Positions 56,563-64,000 of a DNA stretch of 64,000 bases are shown here, piece after piece. Positions within the stretch are counted from its first letter, which is position 1, and each line of letters begins with the position of its first letter. The notes beneath the pieces were generated by a model. It was not told where the DNA came from, did no database searches, and saw only the letters and a list, made by a program, of their open reading frames with translations. The translations under genes were made by a program, and so were the position numbers. Source of the DNA: Thiocapsa bogorovii (GTDB taxonomy: Bacteria; Pseudomonadota; Gammaproteobacteria; Chromatiales; Chromatiaceae); the NCBI RefSeq assembly GCF_021228795.1, contig NZ_CP089309.1, forward strand, positions 496,001-560,000, in the 5' to 3' direction.

Positions 56563-58017
56563 ATGGACTTCACCACCCTCGACACCCTGCGCACCCACCA
56601 CCCCGCATGGCGGCTGCTGCGCTCGGATCATGCACCGCTGGTGGCGAGCTTTCTGAACCGCGTCTTCGTGCAGCCCAATGTCCGCGTGATGGCGGCGGCG
56701 GATCTGGCCGAGGCGCTCGAAGACGAGTTGTATGCCCTGCGCGAGCGTCTCGGCGAGGGCAGCTTCCCCAAATCGGCGTTGGACTATCTCAACGACTGGG
56801 CCGGCCCGGATAAAGGTTGGCTGCGCAAGTTCTACGCCCGTGACTCGGACGAGCCGCAATTCGATCTGACCCCGGCGACCGAGAAGGCCATCGCCTGGCT
56901 CGGCACCCTCTCGGAGCGCAGCTTCGTGGGGACGGAGTCGCGGCTCTTGACCCTGTTCGAGCTGCTCAAACAGATGAGCGAGGGCAGCGAGGCCGACCCC
57001 GAGAAGCGCATCGCGGAGCTCGTCAAGCGGCGTGACGAGATCGATGCCGAGATCGCGCGCGTGCTGGGGGGCGACGTGCCGCTGCTGGACGACACGGCGC
57101 TGAAGGATCGCTTCCAGCAGTTCATGCAGTTGGCGCGCGAGCTGTTGACCGATTTCCGCGAGGTGGAGCACAACTTCCGTCTGCTCGATCGGCGGGTGCG
57201 CGAGCGGATCGCGCTCTGGGAGGGCGCGAAGGGTGCGCTCTTGGAAGAAATCATGGGCGAGCGCGACGCCATCGCCGACTCCGACCAAGGGCGCAGCTTC
57301 CGGGCCTTTTGGGATTTCCTCATGTCCAGTCGCCGGCAGGAGGAGCTGACCGAGCTGTTGGACCGGGTGCTCGCCCTCCCCCCGGTCGCAGACCTGAAGC
57401 CTGATGCGCGCACCCGTCGGGTACATTACGACTGGCTCGAGGCCGGCGAGCACACCCAACGCACGGTTGCGCAGCTCTCGCAGCAGCTGCGGCGCTTTCT
57501 GGACGACCAGGCGTGGCTGGAGAACCGGCGCATCATGGACATCCTGCACGGGATCGAGGCCAAGGCGCTGGCCCTGCGCGAGCATCAGCCGACCGGCGAG
57601 GTGATGCGCGTTGCCGAGTCCGCCGCCGCGGTGGAGCTGCCGATGGAGCGCCCGCTCTACAGCCCGCCGCTGAAGCCGGTCATCGCGGATCTGGAGCTCG
57701 AGGCAGGCGACGCCGATCTGGACGCCGATGCGCTCTATGCGCAGGTCGTGGTCGACCGCGCGCAGCTGGCCCGCCACATCCGTCATGCCTTGCAGGATCG
57801 CGCCCAGATCACCCTGCGCGAGCTGACCGAGCTGCAGCCCTTAAAACAGGGCCTCGCGGAGCTGGTGGCCTATCTTCAGCTGGGCAGCGGCGCCTTCAGG
57901 ACGACCCTCGACGAGGCAACCCCTGAAGTGATCGTCTGGGAGACGCGCGCCGGCGACGGCATGGCGGTGCGAAAGGCCGCCCGACTGCCCCGCGTCATCT
58001 TTGTCAGAGAGAGGTGA
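56563..58017 (+). CDS. jetA: Wadjet type I component JetA (DUF3375)
   Basis: A 484-residue DUF3375 protein, the kleisin-like subunit of the type I Wadjet anti-plasmid system. It begins TLDTLRTHHPAWRLLRSDHAPLVASFLNRVFV and has long helical stretches (e.g. 155-190 and 225-260). Assignment rests on family style and on the following DUF4194, SMC-like and Toprim genes in the standard jetABCD order. JetABC extrude DNA loops and JetD cuts the closed circle. The stop overlaps or abuts the jetB start. Confidence 0.9.
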   Translation: MDFTTLDTLRTHHPAWRLLRSDHAPLVASFLNRVFVQPNVRVMAAADLAEALEDELYALRERLGEGSFPKSALDYLNDWAGPDKGWLRKFYARDSDEPQFDLTPATEKAIAWLGTLSERSFVGTESRLLTLFELLKQMSEGSEADPEKRIAELVKRRDEIDAEIARVLGGDVPLLDDTALKDRFQQFMQLARELLTDFREVEHNFRLLDRRVRERIALWEGAKGALLEEIMGERDAIADSDQGRSFRAFWDFLMSSRRQEELTELLDRVLALPPVADLKPDARTRRVHYDWLEAGEHTQRTVAQLSQQLRRFLDDQAWLENRRIMDILHGIEAKALALREHQPTGEVMRVAESAAAVELPMERPLYSPPLKPVIADLELEAGDADLDADALYAQVVVDRAQLARHIRHALQDRAQITLRELTELQPLKQGLAELVAYLQLGSGAFRTTLDEATPEVIVWETRAGDGMAVRKAARLPRVIFVRER

Positions 58018-58019
58018 GG

Positions 58020-58670
58020 ATGGACGACGACCAAGGACAGGCCAGGGACGTCCCGGCGCTCGCGACCGGGGCGGAGCTGTCCGCGTTGGTGATCGGCCTG
58101 CTCAAAGGGGTCATCTATCGCGAGGGCGACGAGCGACTCTGGGGCACGCTGCTCGACCTGCAGGCGCGCGTGCGGGACTATGTGTCGGTGCTCGGGCTGG
58201 AGCTGGTGCTCGACGAGGCGGAAGGGTACGCCTTCCTCAAGAGCCGCGCCCAGACCGCCGAGGACGAGGCCGCGCCCAAGCTGCCGCGTCTGGTCGCGCG
58301 TCGGCCGCTGTCGTTTCCGGTCAGCCTCTTGCTGGCCTTGCTGCGCAAGAAGCTCGCCGAGTTCGATGCCGGCGGGGCCGAGACGCGGCTCGTGCTCTCG
58401 CGCGACGAGATCGTCGAGCTGGTGCGGGTCTTTCTGCCCCAAAGCAGCAACGAGGCGAGACTCATCGACCAGATCGAGACCCACATCAACAAGGTCGTCG
58501 AGCTGGGCTTCCTGCGCCGTCTGAAGTCTGCCGGCGGCTCAGCCCGCGGCCCGGACAGCTATGAGGTGCGGCGGATCCTCAAAGCATTCGTCGATGCCCA
58601 GTGGTTGGCGGACTTCGATGCACGGCTGGCGGTCTATCGAATGCAGGTCGATCCGGACAAGAGCGCTTGA
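58020..58670 (+). CDS. jetB: Wadjet type I component JetB (DUF4194)
   Basis: A 216-residue DUF4194 protein, the kite subunit with winged-helix parts. Recognisable stretches are LSALVIGLLKGVIYREGDERLWGTLLDLQARVRDYV and RRPLSFPVSLLLALLRKKLAEFD, then LINDQIE-like and VVELGFLRRLKS near the C-terminus. ATG 58020 has GAGAGG five bases upstream; GTG 58014, overlapping the jetA stop, is the alternative start. A 204-base gap without a recognisable feature separates it from the DUF29 gene. Confidence 0.9.
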   Translation: MDDDQGQARDVPALATGAELSALVIGLLKGVIYREGDERLWGTLLDLQARVRDYVSVLGLELVLDEAEGYAFLKSRAQTAEDEAAPKLPRLVARRPLSFPVSLLLALLRKKLAEFDAGGAETRLVLSRDEIVELVRVFLPQSSNEARLIDQIETHINKVVELGFLRRLKSAGGSARGPDSYEVRRILKAFVDAQWLADFDARLAVYRMQVDPDKSA

Positions 58671-58874
58671 GCCGTCAGGGGCGACGGCCTCGATCATCGT
58701 CTCGGCCACATCGGCAGTGTCCAGATCGCCGGAGTTTGGCATCCGGTCGGGGAACCCGAGGGGCCTGGACGAGGGGATGGGCCAAGCTGGGGAGACGAAC
58801 GCAAGGGGTTGAAACCATGCGACAATCGCGTGACGATGTGACGATCATGCAACGCGAAGGGTGTCAGGAAAGCG

Positions 58875-59312
58875 ATGACAGCGCTCTATGAGCAGGATTT
58901 TTCGGAATGGGCCGAGCGCCAGGCGAGCCTCCTGCGGCAAGGGCGGTTCGATGACTTGGATGTTGCGCATCTGATCGAGGAGTTGGACAGCATGGGGGCA
59001 AGCGAGCGGCGCGAGTTGATCAACCGTCTGGCGATCCTCCTGGCGCATCTGCTGAAGTGGCGCTATCAGCCGGAAAGACGCGGCAACAGTTGGCGTTTGA
59101 CCATCAAGATCCAACGACTCGATGTCGCTGCTTTGCTCCGCGACAATCCGAGCCTGCGCGCCCGCCTCGATGGGTTTCTCCCCGACGCTTACGCCAAGGC
59201 CACACTCCAGGCCGCACGGGAGATCGGCGTCGAGGAAACACTGTTTCCCGCCGTATGCCCTTTCACCGTCGAACAGATACTAAATGATCACTGGCCCGAT
59301 GCAGCCGCTTGA
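58875..59312 (+). CDS. DUF29 family protein inside the Wadjet locus
   Basis: A 145-residue DUF29 protein: [65 protein letters not shown], then a second helical half. DUF29 proteins are small all-helical proteins common in phototrophs and cyanobacteria, with no established function. AGGAAAG precedes the ATG. Its end overlaps jetC by 29 bases, so it is translationally coupled to the Wadjet motor gene. Core Wadjet loci have no such gene between jetB and jetC. Confidence 0.88.
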   Translation: MTALYEQDFSEWAERQASLLRQGRFDDLDVAHLIEELDSMGASERRELINRLAILLAHLLKWRYQPERRGNSWRLTIKIQRLDVAALLRDNPSLRARLDGFLPDAYAKATLQAAREIGVEETLFPAVCPFTVEQILNDHWPDAAA

Positions 59313-62300
59313 ATCGCTCGACCTAGACTTCGTCGCCGACGACCGCCTATCCGGCTTTCGTCTGTCGCGCCTGGAGGTCTTCAACTGGGGCACCTTCGAC
59401 GGGCGCGTCTGGACCCTTTTGCTCGACGGCAAGAACGGGCTGCTGACCGGGGATATCGGCTCGGGCAAGTCGACCCTGGTGGATGCTGTGACGACCCTTT
59501 TGGTCCCAGCTCAGCGCATCGCCTACAACAAGGCCGCGGGTGCGGACAGCAAGGAGCGCACGCTGCGCTCCTACGTGCTGGGGCATTACAAATCGGAGCG
59601 CAACGAGGTGACCGGGGCGGCCAAGCCCGTGAGTCTGCGCGACCACAACAAGTACTCCGTCATCCTCGGCGTCTTCCACAACGCCGGCTACGACCAGACC
59701 GTGACACTCGCGCAGGTCTTCTGGATGAAGGAGGCGCAGGGTCAGCCGGCCCGCTTCTTCGTCTGCGCCGAGCGTGATCTCGCGATCGCGACCGACTTCT
59801 CCCGCTTCGGGACCGACATCGCCCAACTGCGCAAGAAGCTGCGCGGACTCGGCGCCGAGATCGAGGACGGTTTCCCCAAATACGGCGCTTGGTTCAGGCG
59901 CCGGCTGGGTATCGACGGCGAGCAGGCGCTCGAGCTCTTTCATCAGACGGTCTCGATGAAATCGGTCGGCAACCTCACCGATTTCGTGCGCGGACACATG
60001 CTGGAGCCCTTCGCGGTGGAGCCCCGCATCAAGGCGCTGATCGCTCACTTCGACGATCTCAACCGCGCGCACGAGGCGGTGCTCAAGGCCAAGCGGCAGG
60101 TCGACATGCTCACGCCCTTGGTGGCGGACTGCGAGCGTCACGCCGGCCTGACTCGGGAGGTCGAGGACCTCAGAGGCTGCCGCGACGGATTGCGTGTCCA
60201 CTTCGCCGGTTTGAAACTGGCGCTGCTCGGGAAACGTCTGGCGCATTTGCAGGAGGAGCGAGAGCGCGTCGATGCCCTGGTCAAGCGCCTGGAAGGCCGC
60301 CGCGAGGATCAGCGGATCCAGGTCGACGAGCTCAAGCGCGCGGTGGCCGAAAACGGCGGGGACCGACTCGAACGCCTGGCCGCCGAGATCAAGAAGCTGG
60401 AGGCGCTGCGCGACGCCCGGCAGACCAAGGCACGACGCTATGCCGAGCTGACTGCCGGTCTCGACGAGAGCCCGGCCGCGGACGAAACGGCCTTTCTCGC
60501 GCAACGGCGTCGGCTCGGGGAGATCCGGGAGGGTTTGCAGGCTCGCGACATCGATCTGCAAAACGCGGTGACCGAGCATAGCGTGACCCTGCGCCAAGGC
60601 CAGCTCGAGCACGATGCCCTTCAGGCCGAGATCGAGAGCCTGAAGCGCCGCCGCAGCAATATCGACGACCAGCAGATCCGGATCCGTGCCGCGCTCTGCG
60701 ACGCCCTGGGTCTTTCCGAGGAGTCGATGCCCTTCGCGGGCGAGCTGCTGCAGGTGCGCGACGAGGAGCGCGACTGGGAAGGTGCAGCCGAGCGACTGAT
60801 GCGCGGCTTCGGCCTGTCCCTGTTGGTGCCGGACACGGCCTACAAGACCGTCGCCGAGTGGGTCGACAGCAGCCAGTTGCGCGGTCGTCTGGTCTATTTC
60901 CACGTGCGCGCCCGGGTACGGACCGGGGGCCGAGGCGACCTGCCCGAGCTGCACCGCGACTCGCTGGTGCGCAAGATCGCCGTCAAACCCGACTCGCCCT
61001 TCTACGACTGGCTCGAGCGCGAGCTGGCGCATCGTTTCGACGTGGCCTGCTGCATCACGCAGGAGCAGTTCAGGCGCGAGACCCGCGCCATCACACGCGC
61101 CGGCCAGATCAAGGACCCGACCGGACGGCACGAGAAGGACGACCGTCACCGCATCGACGACCGCAGTCGCTATGTGCTGGGTTGGACCAACGCGGCCAAG
61201 ATCGAGACGCTGGAGGCCAAGCGTCGCCGGCTCGAGGCGCATCTCGCCGAGATCGGCGCACTCACGAGCAAGCTCCTGTCCGAGCGAAAGGCGCTCGGTG
61301 ATCGCCTGAACGCACTGGCGCGACTGGAAGAGTTTGTCGACTTCAACGAGCTGGATTGGGCCTCCGTCGCAACCGAGGTCGCCGCGCTGATTGACGAGCG
61401 ACAACGCTTGGAATCGGCCTCGAATCTCCTCAAACAGCTCAATGAGCGCCTGGGCGAGGCCGTCCAAGCACTCGCGGTGATCGAGGGCGAGCTGGAAGAG
61501 GCGAGATCGAAACGCGCCAAGATCGAGCAGAAGCAGGAGGATGCCGAGGCGCTCCGAGCTCAGACCCAAGCGATCCTCGCGCCGAGTGGGGACGAGGACC
61601 GTCCCGCGCCATCGGCCGAGCTGACCGAGCGGCTAGAGGCCATGCGCGCCGAGGCGCTCGGCGAGCATCAACTGACCGTGGAGTCCTGCGACAACCGCGA
61701 GCAGGACATGCGTGCCTGGCTGCAGAGTCGGATCGACAGCGAAGAACGCAAGATCAAGGGTCTGCGCGATCGGATCATCACCGCGATGGTGGCCTACAAG
61801 GACGCCTTCAAGCTCGAAACCCAGGAGCTCGACGCCAACGTCGAGGCGGCCTTCGAGTACCGACAACAGCTCGATCAGCTGGGACGCGACGACCTGCCCC
61901 GCTTCGAGGCGCGTTTCAAGGAGCTGTTGAACGTCAACACCATCAACGAGATCGCCAACTTCAATGCCCAGCTCGCCCGCGAGCGCGAGACCATCAAGGA
62001 GCGCATCGGGCGTATCAACGAGTCGCTGACCCAGATCGACTACAACCCGGGACGCTACATTGCGCTCGAATCCCAGACCAGCCCTGACGCCGAGATCCGC
62101 GACTTCCAGTCCGAGCTGCGCGCCTGCACCGAGGGCGCCCTTACCGGCTCCGAGGATGCGCAGTACTCCGAAGCCAAGTTTCTGCAGGTCAAGACCATCA
62201 TCGAGCGCTTCCGGGGACGCGAGGGTCAGACCGACCAGGACAGGCGCTGGACCGCCAAGGTCACCGACGTGCGCAACTGGTTCCTATTCGCCGCGAGCGA

Positions 62301-62721
62301 GCGCTGGCGCGAGGACGGAACCGAGTTCGAGCACTATTCGGACTCAGGCGGCAAATCCGGCGGCCAGAAGGAGAAGCTTGCCTACACCATCCTGGCCGCC
62401 AGCCTCGCCTATCAATTCGGGCTGGAATGGGGCGCCGTGCGCTCGCGATCCTTCCGCTTCGTCGTGATCGACGAGGCCTTCGGGCGGGGCTCGGACGAGT
62501 CGGCCCAGTACGGTCTACGGCTCTTTCAACAGCTCAACCTGCAACTGCTGATCGTCACGCCGCTGCAGAAGATCCACATCATCGAGCCCTTCGTCTCGGC
62601 CGTGGGCTTCGTGCACAACGAAGGCGGTCGCGAGTCCAAGCTGCGCAATCTGACGATCGAGGAATATCGCGAAGAGTCCAGGGCGCGCAAGGCCGAGTCG
62701 GGGGCAAGCGTGGCGGCATGA
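59284..62721 (+). CDS. jetC: Wadjet type I component JetC (SMC-like ATPase)
   Basis: An 1145-residue SMC/MukB-like ATPase. Walker [10 protein letters not shown] is at residues 56-64. Long coiled coils run about 270-460 and 640-960 with a hinge-like domain between. The ABC signature [11 protein letters not shown] is at about 1024-1034 and Walker [12 protein letters not shown] at about 1059-1069. It powers loop extrusion on plasmid DNA. The start ATG 59284 lies inside the DUF29 gene; ATG 59299 (MQPLESLDL) is an alternative. jetD overlaps its stop. Confidence 0.94.
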   Translation: MITGPMQPLESLDLDFVADDRLSGFRLSRLEVFNWGTFDGRVWTLLLDGKNGLLTGDIGSGKSTLVDAVTTLLVPAQRIAYNKAAGADSKERTLRSYVLGHYKSERNEVTGAAKPVSLRDHNKYSVILGVFHNAGYDQTVTLAQVFWMKEAQGQPARFFVCAERDLAIATDFSRFGTDIAQLRKKLRGLGAEIEDGFPKYGAWFRRRLGIDGEQALELFHQTVSMKSVGNLTDFVRGHMLEPFAVEPRIKALIAHFDDLNRAHEAVLKAKRQVDMLTPLVADCERHAGLTREVEDLRGCRDGLRVHFAGLKLALLGKRLAHLQEERERVDALVKRLEGRREDQRIQVDELKRAVAENGGDRLERLAAEIKKLEALRDARQTKARRYAELTAGLDESPAADETAFLAQRRRLGEIREGLQARDIDLQNAVTEHSVTLRQGQLEHDALQAEIESLKRRRSNIDDQQIRIRAALCDALGLSEESMPFAGELLQVRDEERDWEGAAERLMRGFGLSLLVPDTAYKTVAEWVDSSQLRGRLVYFHVRARVRTGGRGDLPELHRDSLVRKIAVKPDSPFYDWLERELAHRFDVACCITQEQFRRETRAITRAGQIKDPTGRHEKDDRHRIDDRSRYVLGWTNAAKIETLEAKRRRLEAHLAEIGALTSKLLSERKALGDRLNALARLEEFVDFNELDWASVATEVAALIDERQRLESASNLLKQLNERLGEAVQALAVIEGELEEARSKRAKIEQKQEDAEALRAQTQAILAPSGDEDRPAPSAELTERLEAMRAEALGEHQLTVESCDNREQDMRAWLQSRIDSEERKIKGLRDRIITAMVAYKDAFKLETQELDANVEAAFEYRQQLDQLGRDDLPRFEARFKELLNVNTINEIANFNAQLARERETIKERIGRINESLTQIDYNPGRYIALESQTSPDAEIRDFQSELRACTEGALTGSEDAQYSEAKFLQVKTIIERFRGREGQTDQDRRWTAKVTDVRNWFLFAASERWREDGTEFEHYSDSGGKSGGQKEKLAYTILAASLAYQFGLEWGAVRSRSFRFVVIDEAFGRGSDESAQYGLRLFQQLNLQLLIVTPLQKIHIIEPFVSAVGFVHNEGGRESKLRNLTIEEYREESRARKAESGASVAA

Positions 62722-63983
62722 GCTGGACAACGGCGGCGGATCTCAAGGCGCAGCTGAACCGACTCTGGGAGCGCGGCGATCTGCTGCGCCCTCTGGTCAC
62801 GGACGACGTGGCCGGCGCGAGCGGATTCCCGCTGCGTCTGCGATTGAAGGGACCCGGCTCCGCAGATCTGGCCGATCGGTTCGAGGCGGTGCGGGCTTGG
62901 ATCGCCGAGCTGACGGCCGTCCCGCGTCTGCGGATCGAATGGCGCGCGGTCAATCATCGCGTGCTCGGCCCTCAGCGTCTGCCCGAGACCCTCTGGGTCG
63001 ACCGACTCGAGGACGCGCTCGCCCTGATCGGCCGACGGGGCGATGCGGCCCGGTTCAGGCGTTGCCTGGAGATGACGCGATCGCGACAGCCGGCGCTGCT
63101 CGATTGGCTCGCCAAACGACCCTTGCAGGCCATCGCGCTCGCCGAGGACTGGGAACGCCTGCTGGCGGTGGTGGACTGGCTGAGCCGCCACCCGCGCCCG
63201 AGGATCTACATCCGGCAGGTCGACATCCCCGGCGTCCACAGCAAGTTCATCGAGGCGCACCGCGGCGTCCTCTCGGAGCTTTTCGATCTTGTCCTGCCGG
63301 CGACCGCGGTCGATGCCGAACGCGTCGGCGTCGGTCGGTTCGCCGCCCGCTACGGCTTTCTCGACAAGCCCAACCGGATCCGGTTTCGCCTGCTCGATGA
63401 CGCCGTTCCCTTGCTGCCTGGACCGGTGCGAGCCGACATCACACTGGATGCCGAGGGTTTCGCCCGGCTCGCGATCCCGATTCGGCACGTCTTCATCACC
63501 GAGAACGAGACCAACTTTCTCGCCTTCCCCTACGCGGCCGCCTCGCTGGTCGTCTTCGGTTCCGGCTATGGGTGGGAAGCGCTATCCCGGGCCGAGTGGC
63601 TCGGGGCCTGCACCCTGCACTACTGGGGCGACATCGACACCCACGGCTTCGCCATTCTCGACCAGCTCCGCACCCGATTCCGCAAGGTCGCCTCCTTCCT
63701 GATGGACCGCGACACCCTGGTGGCGCACGAGGCCTTCTGGGGCGAGGAGTCCGATCAGGTCATGCACGATCTGCCGCGCCTCTCGGCGTCGGAGCGGCCC
63801 CTGTTCGATGATCTGCGCGATAACCGCATCCGCAAAGGGCTGCGTCTGGAGCAGGAACGGATCGGGTTCACATGGGTGGAGACGGCGCTCGCGGATGCGC
63901 TGCTCGACAACAGCGGCCGGGCGGTGGAGGAGATCGACACGATCGCCGCACCGATCAGGCGTTGTTCATCATCCCTGCCGTAG
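62718..63983 (+). CDS. jetD: Wadjet type I component JetD (DUF3322/Toprim nuclease)
   Basis: A 421-residue protein. The N-terminal DUF3322 region (about 10-190) contains [26 protein letters not shown] and [26 protein letters not shown]. The C-terminal DUF2220 Toprim-like domain contains [13 protein letters not shown] (acidic residue of the nuclease site) and [17 protein letters not shown] (DxDxxG-like). It is the endonuclease that cleaves circular plasmids stalled by JetABC. ATG 62718 overlaps the jetC stop (ATGA). It is complete, ending 17 bases before the window edge. Confidence 0.93.
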   Translation: MSWTTAADLKAQLNRLWERGDLLRPLVTDDVAGASGFPLRLRLKGPGSADLADRFEAVRAWIAELTAVPRLRIEWRAVNHRVLGPQRLPETLWVDRLEDALALIGRRGDAARFRRCLEMTRSRQPALLDWLAKRPLQAIALAEDWERLLAVVDWLSRHPRPRIYIRQVDIPGVHSKFIEAHRGVLSELFDLVLPATAVDAERVGVGRFAARYGFLDKPNRIRFRLLDDAVPLLPGPVRADITLDAEGFARLAIPIRHVFITENETNFLAFPYAAASLVVFGSGYGWEALSRAEWLGACTLHYWGDIDTHGFAILDQLRTRFRKVASFLMDRDTLVAHEAFWGEESDQVMHDLPRLSASERPLFDDLRDNRIRKGLRLEQERIGFTWVETALADALLDNSGRAVEEIDTIAAPIRRCSSSLP

Positions 63984-64000
63984 GACGAGCGAGAGCGAAG

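Noticed and set aside
59347..61569. A 740-codon open frame antisense to jetC
   Set aside because: The sense frame carries Walker A, signature and Walker B motifs; the antisense product is low-complexity shadow sequence.

Overview
The window comes from a GC-rich gammaproteobacterial purple sulfur bacterium, most likely a member of the Chromatiaceae close to Thiocapsa (genus is inference). It carries two LH2-type light-harvesting beta/alpha gene pairs behind a promoter with two PpsR/CrtJ-type palindromes, plus standard gammaproteobacterial blocks: dapA-bamC, tpiA-secG-tRNA-Leu-nuoA-N, parE, xseB-ispA and groES-groEL.

Layout. 0-1.9 kb: queuosine precursor genes queC and a two-domain QueD (cut by the left edge) and a PilZ protein. 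2.2-4.1 kb: the puc operon, flanked by three different heptanucleotide tandem arrays. 4.1-8.8 kb: a sufS-sufE fusion, glgA and gltX. 9-12.8 kb: an Mth938-like protein, a membrane-anchored unknown and an ABC importer with a THI5/NMT1-type binding protein. 13-20.4 kb: FIST protein, parE, a PIN/Phd toxin-antitoxin pair, xseB-ispA and folE2-menH-like. 20.9-24.7 kb: an exported duplicated-repeat protein, a YkgJ-like protein, a lone V-type ATPase subunit D gene, an XpaC-like protein and tcdA. 24.9-27 kb: groES-groEL under a CIRCE operator. 27.5-35.4 kb: small envelope proteins, a P2-type ATPase and dapA-bamC-metallohydrolase. 35.5-50.7 kb: a complete 14-gene nuo operon on the minus strand with its promoter. 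50.8-53 kb: tRNA-Leu(GAG), secG, tpiA and smpB. 53.0-64 kb: a tmRNA gene followed by broken genes, two toxin-antitoxin modules and a type I Wadjet (jetABCD) locus that has a DUF29 gene inside it.

Three things stand out. First, ssrA (tmRNA) is split inside its T-loop by a 286-nt group I intron; removing 53391-53676 restores a canonical T-loop and a 359-nt tmRNA. A LAGLIDADG homing-endonuclease gene, apparently frameshifted, sits just outside the gene beyond its terminator. Second, ten copies of an 82-89 bp element with inverted ends of the type T(A/G)AACCGCGTC lie between genes. Their ends supply the stop codons of three genes, the last 18 codons of tcdA and the first base of the smpB start codon. 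Third, one light-harvesting alpha subunit is 175 residues long because of a periplasm-facing Ala/Pro/Glu tail built from an 11-residue repeat.

How the genes work together: puc (light capture) and nuo (NADH dehydrogenase or reverse electron flow) serve energy metabolism. folE2, queC and queD belong to pterin and queuosine supply. smpB and ssrA form the trans-translation pair. The right end is a defence and mobility region next to tmRNA, a common integration site, although no integrase is visible here. All assignments come from reading translated sequence and motifs; no database search was run.
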